The position numbers and the translations under genes are program-made. The notes below the pieces were generated by a model, which ran no database searches, was not told where the DNA came from, and saw only the letters and a program-made list of their open reading frames with translations. Source: Gulosibacter macacae (lineage in GTDB: Bacteria > Actinomycetota > Actinomycetes > Actinomycetales > Microbacteriaceae). From it: 64,000 nt of DNA. Positions 1 to 8,475 of the stretch are shown in pieces. The stretch's first letter is position 1, and each line of letters starts with the position of its first letter. Where the stretch lies: positions 1-64,000 of the forward strand of contig NZ_RQVS01000013.1 in assembly GCF_003865375.1 (NCBI RefSeq), in the 5' to 3' direction.

Positions 1-82
1 CCCGCGGACCCCAGCTACACCCTCAACTGCGAAGAGCCCCATAAGACGTGGCTCGGGAGCCGTTCGTCTTTCCTCCTACGAT

Positions 83-1225
83 TCAATAGTCAAACAATGT
101 TTGAGAGTGAACGTGGCGATTCGCAGTGACTGGGCTCGCAATATTCGCGCCCTCGAGAGCGGGATATTCGACGCCAGAAAATGACTTCAGAATTGCCTCG
201 AACACTCGCGCAGCGCCTTCCGGAGGAACCGCCATACCTATTTGTCGACGGACGCTCTCCTTGGTGCCACAGAAAACGTGGTTATCTGGGAAAGTCTGGA
301 GGCGTGCTCGCTCACGGTTTGTCAGGGCTCGGGGCTCATCCCAGTGGTACATGTGTGTGCCTCCGCCGCCGGAGCCAGTGACGGTGTATGCCGGGCGATT
401 CGGATTGAGCCTCTTGTAGATGTTGCTCAAAGTTGCGCCCTTGACCCGCAAGAGTAGGCCCGCCGATTCGAGGGCGGCCTCGCCGACACGTGCTTGCATC
501 TGGAAGACATTCTCCCCGGGATTCGTGAGGTCGAGTCGATCCCGGACGACGGCAGATACTCGCGTGTGTTCGTTGTTCTTAACGCCGATCGGCATCGGCT
601 TCATAAGCGCATCGCTGGCCGTCACATAGTTTTCTTTCGAATGCGTCGGAGCCGGTACACGAAACTGAACATCCAAGTCGGCCCGGATTCCAACAACAAT
701 GACGCGGTGACGGGCTTGAGGGAGACCATACTCCTCGAAGCGGTACAGGTGCGGAGTGACGACGTAGCCGGCTCCGGCCATCTCGCGAAGGATCTGCTCA
801 AACTCCGCGGAATGAGTCGACGTGCGAATCCCGCTCACGTTCTCGGCAAGGAACCATTTCGGCTGACGCATGCGCAACATCTCAACGCCATACGCATAGA
901 GGGGTCCGAACTCGCCGCTAAACCCTTTTTGCTCACCAACGGCGGAAAAATCGTTACAGGGGAATCCAAACGTGAGCGCGTCGAACGCTGGCGGCTTGTT
1001 CAAGTCGAACTCGCGTACGTCCTCAAGATAGATGTTGTTCGGGTCGACATTGGGGAAGTTTTTGCGATAGGTGGCGCAAGAGTCCGCGTGATAGTCGGTT
1101 GCCCAAGTGTGTTCGATCTTGGCGTCGATCCCGTCGATCGCGAGCGTGCGGTTCGCGATTCTTGCCCCTTGTCCCAGTCCGCCTGGGCCGCAAAAGAGTT
1201 CACCGAGCTTGAATTCGTGCAACAC
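83..1225 (-). CDS. DNA (cytosine-5) methyltransferase, orphan
   Basis: C5 cytosine methyltransferase of about 380 residues. It transfers a methyl group from SAM to C5 of cytosine in a specific DNA site. Seen: motif I FCGPGG (about residues 11-16), the catalytic Pro-Cys in GFPCNDFSA (Cys90), ENV motif (128-130), QARHR motif (170-174) and the C-terminal motif IX/X region. The GTG start at 1225 is preferred over an upstream ATG (1345) because AAGGAG lies 7 nt before it and motif I should sit near the N-terminus. No restriction enzyme gene is visible, so it may be an orphan or its partner lies left of the window. GC content is visibly lower than the neighbours, suggesting horizontal acquisition. 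Bases 1226-1442 hold no supported gene. Confidence 0.9.
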   Translation of the reverse strand: MLHEFKLGELFCGPGGLGQGARIANRTLAIDGIDAKIEHTWATDYHADSCATYRKNFPNVDPNNIYLEDVREFDLNKPPAFDALTFGFPCNDFSAVGEQKGFSGEFGPLYAYGVEMLRMRQPKWFLAENVSGIRTSTHSAEFEQILREMAGAGYVVTPHLYRFEEYGLPQARHRVIVVGIRADLDVQFRVPAPTHSKENYVTASDALMKPMPIGVKNNEHTRVSAVVRDRLDLTNPGENVFQMQARVGEAALESAGLLLRVKGATLSNIYKRLNPNRPAYTVTGSGGGGTHMYHWDEPRALTNRERARLQTFPDNHVFCGTKESVRRQIGMAVPPEGAARVFEAILKSFSGVEYPALEGANIASPVTANRHVHSQTLFDY

Positions 1226-1442
1226 GAAGTCTCCTTCCAGGCCAGGAACTGGCCCATAACGCAGCTTAGCTGCTCCCACGCACGGCACTCGAAGTGAGTA
1301 TGTCGTGAGCCTCCGACATCGCCAACTAACGCAACCCAGAGCCAAGGTCTTCCCTTGCTCTCCATGAACCTCACTCTAGGAAGGTTGGCTATCTGGCGCA
1401 GCTTGCAGCACCGGGTCGAGAGAAATCATCACGCGTCGGGGA

Positions 1443-2780
1443 CTATTTCACTCCCGTGACTAACCAACGATCAGTGAGCGCGCGGAACACGAGCGTCGCC
1501 CCGCGCACGGTCATGAAGCCGCCACCGAACGCGATCCACAACCAAATGAGCGCTGTGGCGCCGGTCGGTGCGGCCGAAATGAGGAGCCACACGAAGATGC
1601 CAAACGCCACCATCGGCACGATGCCCGCCCAGGCGAGATAGCGCACATCCCCGGCACCAATGAGCACGCCGTCGAGCACGAACACGATGCCACAAAGGGG
1701 CAGGAACACCGACATGGTCCAGATCGCGGCGGGGAGTACCGCGAGTACCGACGGCTCGCTCACGAAAATCGGGCCGACGACCGGTGCGAGTAGCGACATG
1801 AGCGCGCCAAGCACCACCCCGACCCCAGCGCCCCACCAGCAGAGCGTGAACGTGAGCCGCTTCACCTCGCGCGCCTGGCCCGCGCCGAGATCGTGCCCGA
1901 CCATGGCCTGCGCGGCGATCGCGAGCGCATCCAGGGCAAAGGCGAGCAGGTTGTAGATCGTGTAGGTGATTTGGAAGGCCGCCAGCTCAGTTACGCCGAG
2001 TGCCGAGGCTGACCACACGAGCATGAGCAACGAAATGCGCAGGGTGACCGTGCGCAGCATCATCAACGCGGATGCGGTGAGCATCGACCTCGGGTCGCCA
2101 ATGCCGGGTGCGAGGCTGACGCCGTGGGCGGTCGCTGCGCGCATCGTGATGACGACATAGGCGACCGCCATGAGCGTTTCGGTGACAGCGGTGCCGAGGG
2201 CAGAGCCGGCGATGCCGAGCCCAGCCGGATAGATGAACACGTAGTTGAGTCCGGCATTGACGACCGCGCCGATCACCGCGATGACGAGCGGGGTCTTTGT
2301 GTCTTGGAGTCCGCGCAGGAGCCCGGTCGCGGCGATGACGATGAGCATCCCGGGGAGGCCCCACATCGAGACGGTGAGATAGCTCAGCGCCGCCTGCGCG
2401 ACACCGGGGTCGCTCGTGAAAGCGGCGATTGTGGGGTAGGCGAGTGCGAGCCCGCCGAGGAGGAGCACCACCCCGATGCCGAGCCCGAGCCACATCCCGT
2501 CGATGCCCGCCCGCACCGCGCCCGGTTTGTCGCCGGCACCGAGCCTGCGCGCGACCATCGGGGTCGTCGTGTAGGCGAGGAAGACCATGAGCCCGACGAC
2601 GGTGGTGATGATCGTTGAGCCGATTGACATGCCTGCGAGCACCGTCTCGCCGAGGTGGCCGACCATGGCCGTGTCGGTGAGCACGAATAGCGGCTGGGCA
2701 ATGAGCGCGCCAAGCGCCGGTACCGCGAGCGCGAGGATGCGCCGGGCCATGGAGCCGGTCGGCGGGGCAGGGGTCGTCAC
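1443..2780 (-). CDS. MATE family efflux transporter (DinF-like)
   Basis: Integral membrane multidrug/toxin exporter of the MATE family, normally driven by H+ or Na+ gradients. About 445 residues with 12 predicted hydrophobic segments in two homologous halves. Family-like stretches include LFVLTDTAMVGHLG near the N-terminus and GLLRGLQDTKTPL in the middle, typical of the DinF branch. Start uncertain: GTG at 2780 is placed just before the first membrane segment and has a weak GATGAT -10 6 nt upstream; an ATG at 2819 would add 13 residues. It stands alone between the methyltransferase and a GyrI-like gene. Substrate unknown. Confidence 0.85.
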   Translation of the reverse strand: MTTPAPPTGSMARRILALAVPALGALIAQPLFVLTDTAMVGHLGETVLAGMSIGSTIITTVVGLMVFLAYTTTPMVARRLGAGDKPGAVRAGIDGMWLGLGIGVVLLLGGLALAYPTIAAFTSDPGVAQAALSYLTVSMWGLPGMLIVIAATGLLRGLQDTKTPLVIAVIGAVVNAGLNYVFIYPAGLGIAGSALGTAVTETLMAVAYVVITMRAATAHGVSLAPGIGDPRSMLTASALMMLRTVTLRISLLMLVWSASALGVTELAAFQITYTIYNLLAFALDALAIAAQAMVGHDLGAGQAREVKRLTFTLCWWGAGVGVVLGALMSLLAPVVGPIFVSEPSVLAVLPAAIWTMSVFLPLCGIVFVLDGVLIGAGDVRYLAWAGIVPMVAFGIFVWLLISAAPTGATALIWLWIAFGGGFMTVRGATLVFRALTDRWLVTGVK

Positions 2781-2854
2781 CCGTCCATCATCCCAGCGGC
2801 GGCGCGCCGCAAGTGTCATCAGCAGGGCCGCATCCTGATGACATCTAGGGACGG

Positions 2855-3493
2855 CTAGGTACCGACCTTGGCCACCGGCTGCCGCAGAATGGTCCGCAAC
2901 TTCTCAGGCGCCACCCGCCGAGCATCACTCAGATAGATCTCATGATGCTTGCCCACCGGACGCAGCCCGGCCGCAGGCATGATCTCGTCATGCATCCGCG
3001 CGAGCACCGGCCCTTCCTCGTCGTATGGGCCCACGTGCAGCGTCTGCAGACACCTGCCCTCAGCCAACGCCAACAACCGCACCAACGCCAACGCTGCCCC
3101 GCCGCCCGACTTCGCCCGCACGGCCGCGATCGCAGCATCGACGTCAGCCGCCCCGAGCCACTCCGGCACATAGAGCAACACCGTCCAACTCCAGGCCGAC
3201 TTATCCCGCGCGCTCGTGAACGCCGCGTATTCATCAGCCCACCACAGCGCCTCAAGCGGCGGCACCACATAGTCGCGCCCGAGTTCCCGCTTGCTCCAGA
3301 ACTTCAGCGCATAGGCCACCGGATACACCGCCTCGAGCGCCTCGCGGTACGCCTGCGCCCTATTCGGGTCTCCGACCCCATCCACGGCAAGATACTGCGC
3401 AGCAGGCAGCACCAGATCATCAATGCGACCCCGCCGCGCCGAATACCCCGGCAGCACCCGCTTGAAGTCGACTTTCGCGGCACCCTCGCTCAT
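2855..3493 (-). CDS. GyrI-like small-molecule-binding domain protein
   Basis: 212-residue soluble protein resembling the COG4832 GyrI-like family: N-terminal KVDFKRVLPGYSARRG, then the GyrI/SHV fold with LQTLHVGPYDEEGPVLARMH around residues 145-165 and a KHHEIYLSD segment near the end. Such domains bind hydrophobic ligands and are often the effector part of regulators, but there is no DNA-binding domain here. The start is only 32 bp from the divergent start of the M13 peptidase, so both promoters must overlap. Function beyond ligand binding cannot be assigned. Confidence 0.75.
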   Translation of the reverse strand: MSEGAAKVDFKRVLPGYSARRGRIDDLVLPAAQYLAVDGVGDPNRAQAYREALEAVYPVAYALKFWSKRELGRDYVVPPLEALWWADEYAAFTSARDKSAWSWTVLLYVPEWLGAADVDAAIAAVRAKSGGGAALALVRLLALAEGRCLQTLHVGPYDEEGPVLARMHDEIMPAAGLRPVGKHHEIYLSDARRVAPEKLRTILRQPVAKVGT

Positions 3494-3512
3494 GCACTCA
3501 TCTTCGCCTGAC

Positions 3513-3518
3513 TACGCT
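3513..3518 (+). promoter_or_regulatory. -10 element of a leaderless promoter (M13 peptidase)
   Basis: TACGCT followed by exactly 7 nt and then the ATG at 3526, so transcription should begin at or next to the start codon. Same geometry recurs across the window. No Shine-Dalgarno sequence is present. Confidence 0.5.
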
Positions 3519-3525
3519 GGGCGCC

Positions 3526-5496
3526 ATGACTGCCAATGACGCAACGCTCGCGAGCGGCATCGACCGCGACCTCATCGACGACGCCATCCGTCCGCAGGAC
3601 GACCTCTTCCGCCACGTCAACGGGCGCTGGCGCGCTGAGGTTGAGATTCCCGCCGACAAGAGTTCGTACGGCTCGTTCCACGTGCTCGCCGATGAAGCCG
3701 AGTTGGCCGTGCGCGCGATTCTCGAAGAGAACACGGATGCGCCCGAGGGCACGCCCCTGCGCAAGGCCGCCGATGCCTTCGCCGCGTTCATGGACGAAGA
3801 CCGCCTCAATGCCCTCGGTGTGAACCCGATCACCCCCGACATCATGCAGGCGCTTGTGGTCTCGTCGATTGACGAGTTCCTGTGGCTCCTCGGTCGCCAG
3901 GAGCACCAGGGCGTCGGCGGCTTCTTCGGCATGTACGTCATTGGCGACGCCGGCAACCCCGACACGAACGCGATCTACTTCGAGCAGTCGGGCCTCGGCC
4001 TCCCCGACGAGTCGTACTACCGCGAAGAGCAGTACGCACCGATTCGCGAGGCCTACCAGGCCCACATTGCTCGGATGCTCGAACTCGCCGAGGTGCCGAG
4101 CCCGGCCGAGCGTGCGGCGCGCATCCTCGAGCTTGAGACCGCCATCGCCTCGCACCACTGGGATAACGTGCGCACGCGCGAGGCCGACCTCACCTACAAC
4201 CCAACCACACTCGAAGAGTTCCTCGCCCGCTTCGAGGGGCTCGACATGCCCGGCTGGTTGCAGGAGTTGCAGGCGCCGGCGGGCACCTTCGATCGGCTCA
4301 TCCTCAACGAGCCGAGCTTCGCCGATGGCCTCGCGACGCTGCTCGTTGAAGAGCGCCTCGATCAGTGGCGCGATTGGCTGATCTGGCGCATCGTGTCGAG
4401 CTATGCGGCGGTGCTCACGCCCGAAATCTCGAAGGCGAACTTTGATTTCTACGGCACGACGCTCACGGGGGCGCCCGAGCAGCGCGCCCGCTGGAAGCGT
4501 GGTGTCGGTCACGCTGAATCGGTGCTTGGCGAGGCGATTGGTGAGGCGTATGTGGCCCGCCACTTCCAGCCGAGCGCCAAGGCGAAGATGGATGAACTCG
4601 TTGACGACCTCTTGGCCGCCTACCGCGATTCGATCAACGAACTCGAGTGGATGACCGATGCCACTCGCGCCAAGGCACTCGAGAAGCTCGGCAAGTTCAC
4701 GCCGAAGATCGGCTACCCGCCGAAGTGGAAGGACTACTCCGCCCTCACCATGCTGCCGAACGACCTGGTCGGCAATGTGCGTCGCTCGGCGGTGTTCGAA
4801 GCGGCGCGCGAGTTCGCGAAGGTGGGCCAGCCGGTCGACCGCGAACTCTGGCTGATGACGCCGCAGACGGTGAATGCGTACTACCTGCCGCACCAGAACG
4901 AGATCGTTTTCCCGGCGGCGATTCTGCAGTTCCCCTTCTTCGTTGAAGATCGGGATGCGGCGGCGAACTACGGTGCGATCGGCGCCGTCATTGGCCACGA
5001 GATCGGCCACGGTTTCGACGATCAGGGTTCGAAGTACGACGGTGACGGCCGCCTCGAAGACTGGTGGACCGACGCCGACCGCGAGGCGTTCGAACAGCAC
5101 ACCGCCTCGCTCATCGACCAGTACAACGAGCTTTCGCCAGAGTTCACCGATGGCGCCAAGGTCAATGGTGAACTTACGATCGGCGAGAACATCGGCGACT
5201 TGGGCGGGCTCGGCATTGCTTGGAAGGCCTATCAGCGTCACCTCGGTGGCGCCGAAGCCCCGGTCATTGACGGGATGAGTGGAGCCGAGCGCTTCTTCCT
5301 TTCGTGGGCGCAGGCTTGGCGCGAGATTCGTCGCCCCGAGATGCTCAAGATGCTGCTCGCGGTCGACCCGCACTCGCCCGCCGAATTCCGCTGCAACCAG
5401 ATTGTTCGCAACCTCGAGCCGTTCTACGAGGCGTTCGGAGTCACCGAGTCAGATGACCTGTGGCTCGCGCCGAATGAGCGCGTCGAGATCTGGTAG
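3526..5496 (+). CDS. pepO: M13 family zinc metallopeptidase (neprilysin/PepO type)
   Basis: 656-residue zinc endopeptidase of oligopeptides, family M13. The zinc site is complete: HEIGH at residues 491-495 and the third ligand in ENIGDLGG (Glu554, Asp558). NAYYLPHQNEIVFPAAIL upstream is the substrate-binding stretch typical of the family. N-terminal M13_N region DDLFRHVNGRW begins near residue 24. There is no signal peptide or membrane anchor, so unlike eukaryotic neprilysins it should be cytoplasmic, as is usual for actinobacterial members. Leaderless promoter at 3513. Divergent from the GyrI-like gene. Confidence 0.93.
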   Translation: MTANDATLASGIDRDLIDDAIRPQDDLFRHVNGRWRAEVEIPADKSSYGSFHVLADEAELAVRAILEENTDAPEGTPLRKAADAFAAFMDEDRLNALGVNPITPDIMQALVVSSIDEFLWLLGRQEHQGVGGFFGMYVIGDAGNPDTNAIYFEQSGLGLPDESYYREEQYAPIREAYQAHIARMLELAEVPSPAERAARILELETAIASHHWDNVRTREADLTYNPTTLEEFLARFEGLDMPGWLQELQAPAGTFDRLILNEPSFADGLATLLVEERLDQWRDWLIWRIVSSYAAVLTPEISKANFDFYGTTLTGAPEQRARWKRGVGHAESVLGEAIGEAYVARHFQPSAKAKMDELVDDLLAAYRDSINELEWMTDATRAKALEKLGKFTPKIGYPPKWKDYSALTMLPNDLVGNVRRSAVFEAAREFAKVGQPVDRELWLMTPQTVNAYYLPHQNEIVFPAAILQFPFFVEDRDAAANYGAIGAVIGHEIGHGFDDQGSKYDGDGRLEDWWTDADREAFEQHTASLIDQYNELSPEFTDGAKVNGELTIGENIGDLGGLGIAWKAYQRHLGGAEAPVIDGMSGAERFFLSWAQAWREIRRPEMLKMLLAVDPHSPAEFRCNQIVRNLEPFYEAFGVTESDDLWLAPNERVEIW

Positions 5497-5541
5497 CTGC
5501 AACGCATCCGATTCTCGGTGCATCCATTCACTGAATCGTGA

Positions 5542-5590
5542 CCAGGCGAGCGATAGCCTGGATAGGTTCGACTGCCCTCACCATCGAGGG
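5542..5590 (+). other. Two small hairpins between M13 gene and YtxH-like gene
   Basis: CCAGGC/GCCTGG (5542-5547 with 5556-5561) and CCCTC/GAGGG (5575-5579 with 5586-5590). No U-tract follows. They may end the M13 transcript or form the 5' leader of the next gene; TAGGTT at 5563-5568 could be a -10 element. Confidence 0.3.
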
Positions 5591-5647
5591 CGCACTCAGT
5601 GCCACGACTGCGAATAGGTGCGATTTGCGCCTCGAAAGGAACGACTC

Positions 5648-5956
5648 ATGAAGTTCACGACGAAGCTCTCGCTGGTTGCCGGCTTGGCTGCCGGTTACGT
5701 GCTTGGCGCCCGCGCAGGCCGCAAGCGTTACGAACAGATTGCCGCTGGCGCTCAGAAGCTGTGGCAGTCGAAGCCGGTGCAGAAGCAGGCCGAGAAGGTC
5801 ATGGGTCTGGTTGACCAGTACGTGCCGCAGGCCGTCGAGGGCGGATTCTCGCTGCTCGGCAAGGGCGCCTCGGCCCTCACGAAGGTCGCCACCAAGTCGC
5901 GCCAGCGTCAGAGTGCCGCGCCGGCGCCGACGGGTTCCGCTGACAACCCCGCGTAA
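5648..5956 (+). CDS. Small envelope protein, YtxH/DUF4235-like
   Basis: 102-residue protein with a single N-terminal hydrophobic/glycine segment LSLVAGLAAGYVLGARAGRKRYEQ, a pattern common to actinobacterial YtxH-like proteins, followed by a charged amphipathic helix and a Pro/Ser/Ala tail. The ATG at 5648 is chosen over 5618 because GAAAGGA lies about 7 nt upstream. Probably membrane-associated; function unknown. It begins a three-gene run with DUF1469 and DUF3618 proteins (30 bp gap to the next), a grouping often found near heme genes in Actinobacteria, which fits the HemQ-like gene downstream. Confidence 0.7.
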   Translation: MKFTTKLSLVAGLAAGYVLGARAGRKRYEQIAAGAQKLWQSKPVQKQAEKVMGLVDQYVPQAVEGGFSLLGKGASALTKVATKSRQRQSAAPAPTGSADNPA

Positions 5957-5986
5957 CGAACCTCCGCGTCAAGAAAGGACACTCGC

Positions 5987-6466
5987 ATGAGTGACTACGA
6001 TCGCTCACCCGACGAGCCCAAGCGCGGCCCGTTCCCGAACGCTGAAGAGCCGGTGCGGCTCGGACGCTTCAACCCAAAGTCGCGGCAATCGGTGGGCACG
6101 CTTGCCGGCCGGTTGCCCCGTCTCGCCGCCGATCTCGCCAAGGATGAGATCGAGCACGCGAAAATTGAGCTCAAAGAAAAGGCAGTCAAGGGTGGCACCG
6201 CGGCGGGCCTGTTTGGCATCGTCGCCTTCTTTGCCCTGACCCTCTGGGCCGTGCTCATTACGGCTGCCATCCTCGGGCTCAACACGGTGTTCGCCCCGTG
6301 GCTCTCGGCGCTGATCGTTGCCGGGGCGCTGTTCATCATCATGCTCATCGCGGCGGTTGTTGCGATTGCGCTCTTGAAGAAGATGAACGGAGTCATGCCC
6401 TCTGAGAGCATGGCTTCCCTCAAGCAGGATCTCAACGCAGTGAAGGGACTTGGCAAGTATGAGTAA
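5987..6466 (+). CDS. Phage holin family protein (DUF1469/YqjE-like)
   Basis: 159 residues: hydrophilic N-terminus, amphipathic helix with DLAKDEIEHAKIELKEKAVK (about 46-65), then two transmembrane helices (about 72-100 and 104-128) and a cytoplasmic tail. This is the DUF1469 (YqjE) layout; despite the holin label no phage genes are nearby. Preceded by AAGGA before the ATG. Its end overlaps the start of the DUF3618 gene in ATGAGTAA, implying translational coupling. Role probably in envelope organisation; mechanism unknown. Confidence 0.85.
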   Translation: MSDYDRSPDEPKRGPFPNAEEPVRLGRFNPKSRQSVGTLAGRLPRLAADLAKDEIEHAKIELKEKAVKGGTAAGLFGIVAFFALTLWAVLITAAILGLNTVFAPWLSALIVAGALFIIMLIAAVVAIALLKKMNGVMPSESMASLKQDLNAVKGLGKYE

Positions 6467-6734
6467 CGACGCATCCACCACGCCCCGCGGTGCCGCGCAG
6501 CTGCGCCGCGACATTAGCTCGACCCGCCGCGAACTCGCGGAGACGCTCGATGCGCTCGAGTACAAGCTCGACGTGCCCGCGCGCGCGAGCGAGTGGATCG
6601 ACGACCGCGTCGACCAGGTCAAGCGTGCCTGGGACGAAAACCCGGGACTCGTCATCGGCATTGCTGCCGGTGCCGCGACGATCGTGATCGGCGTGATCGC
6701 CGGCGCCTTCACCCTGCCGCGTCGCGGCCGCTAG
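6459..6734 (+). CDS. DUF3618 membrane protein
   Basis: 91-residue DUF3618 protein. RRDISSTRRELAETLDALEYKLD (about 14-36) is the family signature, followed by a single transmembrane helix (about 67-86) and a basic end. The ATG at 6459 overlaps the previous stop by 8 nt, which favours it over the in-frame ATG at 6450. Usually paired with DUF1469 proteins, as here. Function unknown; a partner role with the preceding membrane protein is inferred from the overlap. Confidence 0.8.
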   Translation: MSNDASTTPRGAAQLRRDISSTRRELAETLDALEYKLDVPARASEWIDDRVDQVKRAWDENPGLVIGIAAGAATIVIGVIAGAFTLPRRGR

Positions 6735-6778
6735 ACCGCATCCCACCCACGCACGTCACGAGAAGCAAGCGAGCGCAG

Positions 6779-7510
6779 ATGACCACCGAATTTGACACCG
6801 AAGCCGCACCGGTACCGACCTACGGACTCATCCTTGAGTTCGCCGAGACCGAGCTTGTTGAGACGAAGGCGCGCGCCGATGAGGCCGTGCGCACGGTCGA
6901 ACAGCTCGAAAGCGTGATTGAAAGCCTGCGTGCCGAGGGCGTCGAAGTGCGTGGGTTCTACGACCTCACGGGCTTCGGCGATTTCGGCACGGTGCTCGTC
7001 TGGTTGCGCGCCACAAGCGTCGACGACCTGCAGTGGGCACAGCGCCAGCTGCAGCGCACGCAATTGCTCGGCGACACGGTGCTCGCCCGCAGTCGCGTCG
7101 TGGCCGAACTCACCGAACTCGACGAGATTCCGGGTTCGTGGATCAATGTCGTCGACGCGGTTGAAGCACTTGACGACGACTTCGAGGTCTACGGCGTTGA
7201 CGGCGACGAACTCGACGACGACGCGCTGCACGAACTTGAAGCCGAGCAACTCGACGAGCTCGAGGAACTCGAAGAAACAGATGACGACGAGGACTACTCC
7301 GCCGAGCCCGGCAGTGCGATGCTCTCACTGCATGCGAGCATCGGCATTGGCGACCTGCGCTACGTCGTCATCGCCGAAGCCGAAGCTCCGATCGGTTTTG
7401 TCGGCGAGCTTGGCCTGCCCTTCGGTGATGACCTTGCGCTCGATGCACTCGAGGGTGGCATCGTTGGCCGTCACATCACCTCGGCTGAACTTTTTGAGGT
7501 GCTTCGCTGA
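6779..7510 (+). CDS. HemQ/ChdC-like protein (chlorite dismutase family) lacking heme-site residues
   Basis: 243 acidic residues. Residues about 59-98 (RGFYDLTGFGDFGTVLVWLRA, then DLQWAQRQLQRTQLL) closely follow the N-terminal half of actinobacterial HemQ (coproheme decarboxylase), and the end (SIGIGDLRYVVIAEAEAP) follows its C-terminal half. The middle differs: where HemQ has the VRSYEWYLLP stretch with the catalytic tyrosine and the ML.EHG proximal histidine, this protein has an Asp/Glu-rich run (DELDDD..., EELEETDDDED), and the final RxxxEIPFFTG segment is also gone. Comparison is from memory of the family. Reading frame is intact. hemD follows after 2 bp. Likely a pseudoenzyme or a decaying remnant of a heme operon. 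Confidence 0.65.
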   Translation: MTTEFDTEAAPVPTYGLILEFAETELVETKARADEAVRTVEQLESVIESLRAEGVEVRGFYDLTGFGDFGTVLVWLRATSVDDLQWAQRQLQRTQLLGDTVLARSRVVAELTELDEIPGSWINVVDAVEALDDDFEVYGVDGDELDDDALHELEAEQLDELEELEETDDDEDYSAEPGSAMLSLHASIGIGDLRYVVIAEAEAPIGFVGELGLPFGDDLALDALEGGIVGRHITSAELFEVLR

Positions 7511-7512
7511 CG

Positions 7513-8475
7513 ATGACCTTCGTCTCCAGCCCGCCGCCCGAGTTCGAGGCTGTTCCATCACCCACCCAGCCACTGCGTGGGCTCAAGGTGCTCGTCCCGC
7601 GGGGCGGCACATTTGGGATGAACGTGGCTGATGCGGTGCGGGCCCGCGGGGCTTTCCCGATCACCGCGCCGCTGATTAACTTTGCGAGCCCATCACCACT
7701 CGATGCCCCGAAGCTCAGCGCCGCGATCGCGCGGCTTGAGAGCGGCGCCTACCAATGGGTCGCGGTGACGAGCCAGACCGCAGTCGACGTCATGCACTCG
7801 ATGCAGGTGACGGTGCCCGATGGCACGCTCATCGCTGCCGCCGGTGAAACCACGGCGCAGGCGCTCATGACGGCTGGCTACCGGGTCGACTTCGTGCCGA
7901 CCCACGACAACTCGGCGAAGGGCTTGCTTGTCGAGTGGCCCGAGGCGAAGCGCCGAGCGCCGAAAATCTCGGTGCTCTGGTTGCACTCGGAACATTCGAT
8001 GCCGGTACTCGCGCGCGGCCTTGCCCGACGCGGCCACGCGGTCGACTCGGTCATCGCCTATCGCAGCCTCGGTGTGCCAGCCGCAGAGTCGATCCAGTAC
8101 GACATTCGCAATTCCCGCATCCGCGCCGTGCTTGTGACGAGCGGCTCGGTTGCCGAACAGCTCGTGAAACAGTTCGAGCACATCCCCGACGACATCATGC
8201 TCGGTGCCATCGGCCCGCGCACCGCAAAGGATGCCCGGGCACTCGGCCTGCGCATCGATGTGGTCGCCCGACAGCGGTCGGTTGCCTCGCTTCTAGACGG
8301 TCTAGAATGGCTGGTGGCGGGTGAACCAATGCCCGAAACCGCAGCGATTGATCTGCCGACGCTCATTGCGATGCAGACCATCGCAGCTGTTCGCGATGAA
8401 GACGTTCCGGCCGCCGATGAGCCGCGACGTACTAGCGGCGCCATCCCGCTGCCCGATTCGGAGTCAACTCAGTGA
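7513..8475 (+). CDS. hemD: Uroporphyrinogen-III synthase
   Basis: 320 residues; cyclises hydroxymethylbilane with ring-D inversion, the branch point for heme, siroheme and cobalamin. N-terminal LRGLKVLVPRGG, VTSQTAVD (about 88), AAAGETTAQAL, the second-domain VIAYRSLGVP and VLVTSGSVAEQL motifs and IGPRTAKDAR are all in family order. About 50 residues of extra C-terminal tail. Only 2 bp after the HemQ-like gene and overlapping the next gene in GTGA, so an operon. No hemA, hemB, hemC, hemE or hemH is present here; whether heme is still made cannot be judged from this window. Confidence 0.85.
   Translation: MTFVSSPPPEFEAVPSPTQPLRGLKVLVPRGGTFGMNVADAVRARGAFPITAPLINFASPSPLDAPKLSAAIARLESGAYQWVAVTSQTAVDVMHSMQVTVPDGTLIAAAGETTAQALMTAGYRVDFVPTHDNSAKGLLVEWPEAKRRAPKISVLWLHSEHSMPVLARGLARRGHAVDSVIAYRSLGVPAAESIQYDIRNSRIRAVLVTSGSVAEQLVKQFEHIPDDIMLGAIGPRTAKDARALGLRIDVVARQRSVASLLDGLEWLVAGEPMPETAAIDLPTLIAMQTIAAVRDEDVPAADEPRRTSGAIPLPDSESTQ

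Noticed and set aside
3490-5373. A 627-codon open frame on the minus strand opposite the M13 peptidase
   Set aside because: High-GC shadow frame; its translation has no domain, and the plus-strand gene has an intact zinc site and its own promoter.
5987-6466. Holin-family label as a sign of prophage
   Set aside because: DUF1469 proteins are ordinary chromosomal membrane proteins in Actinobacteria and no other phage gene is present.
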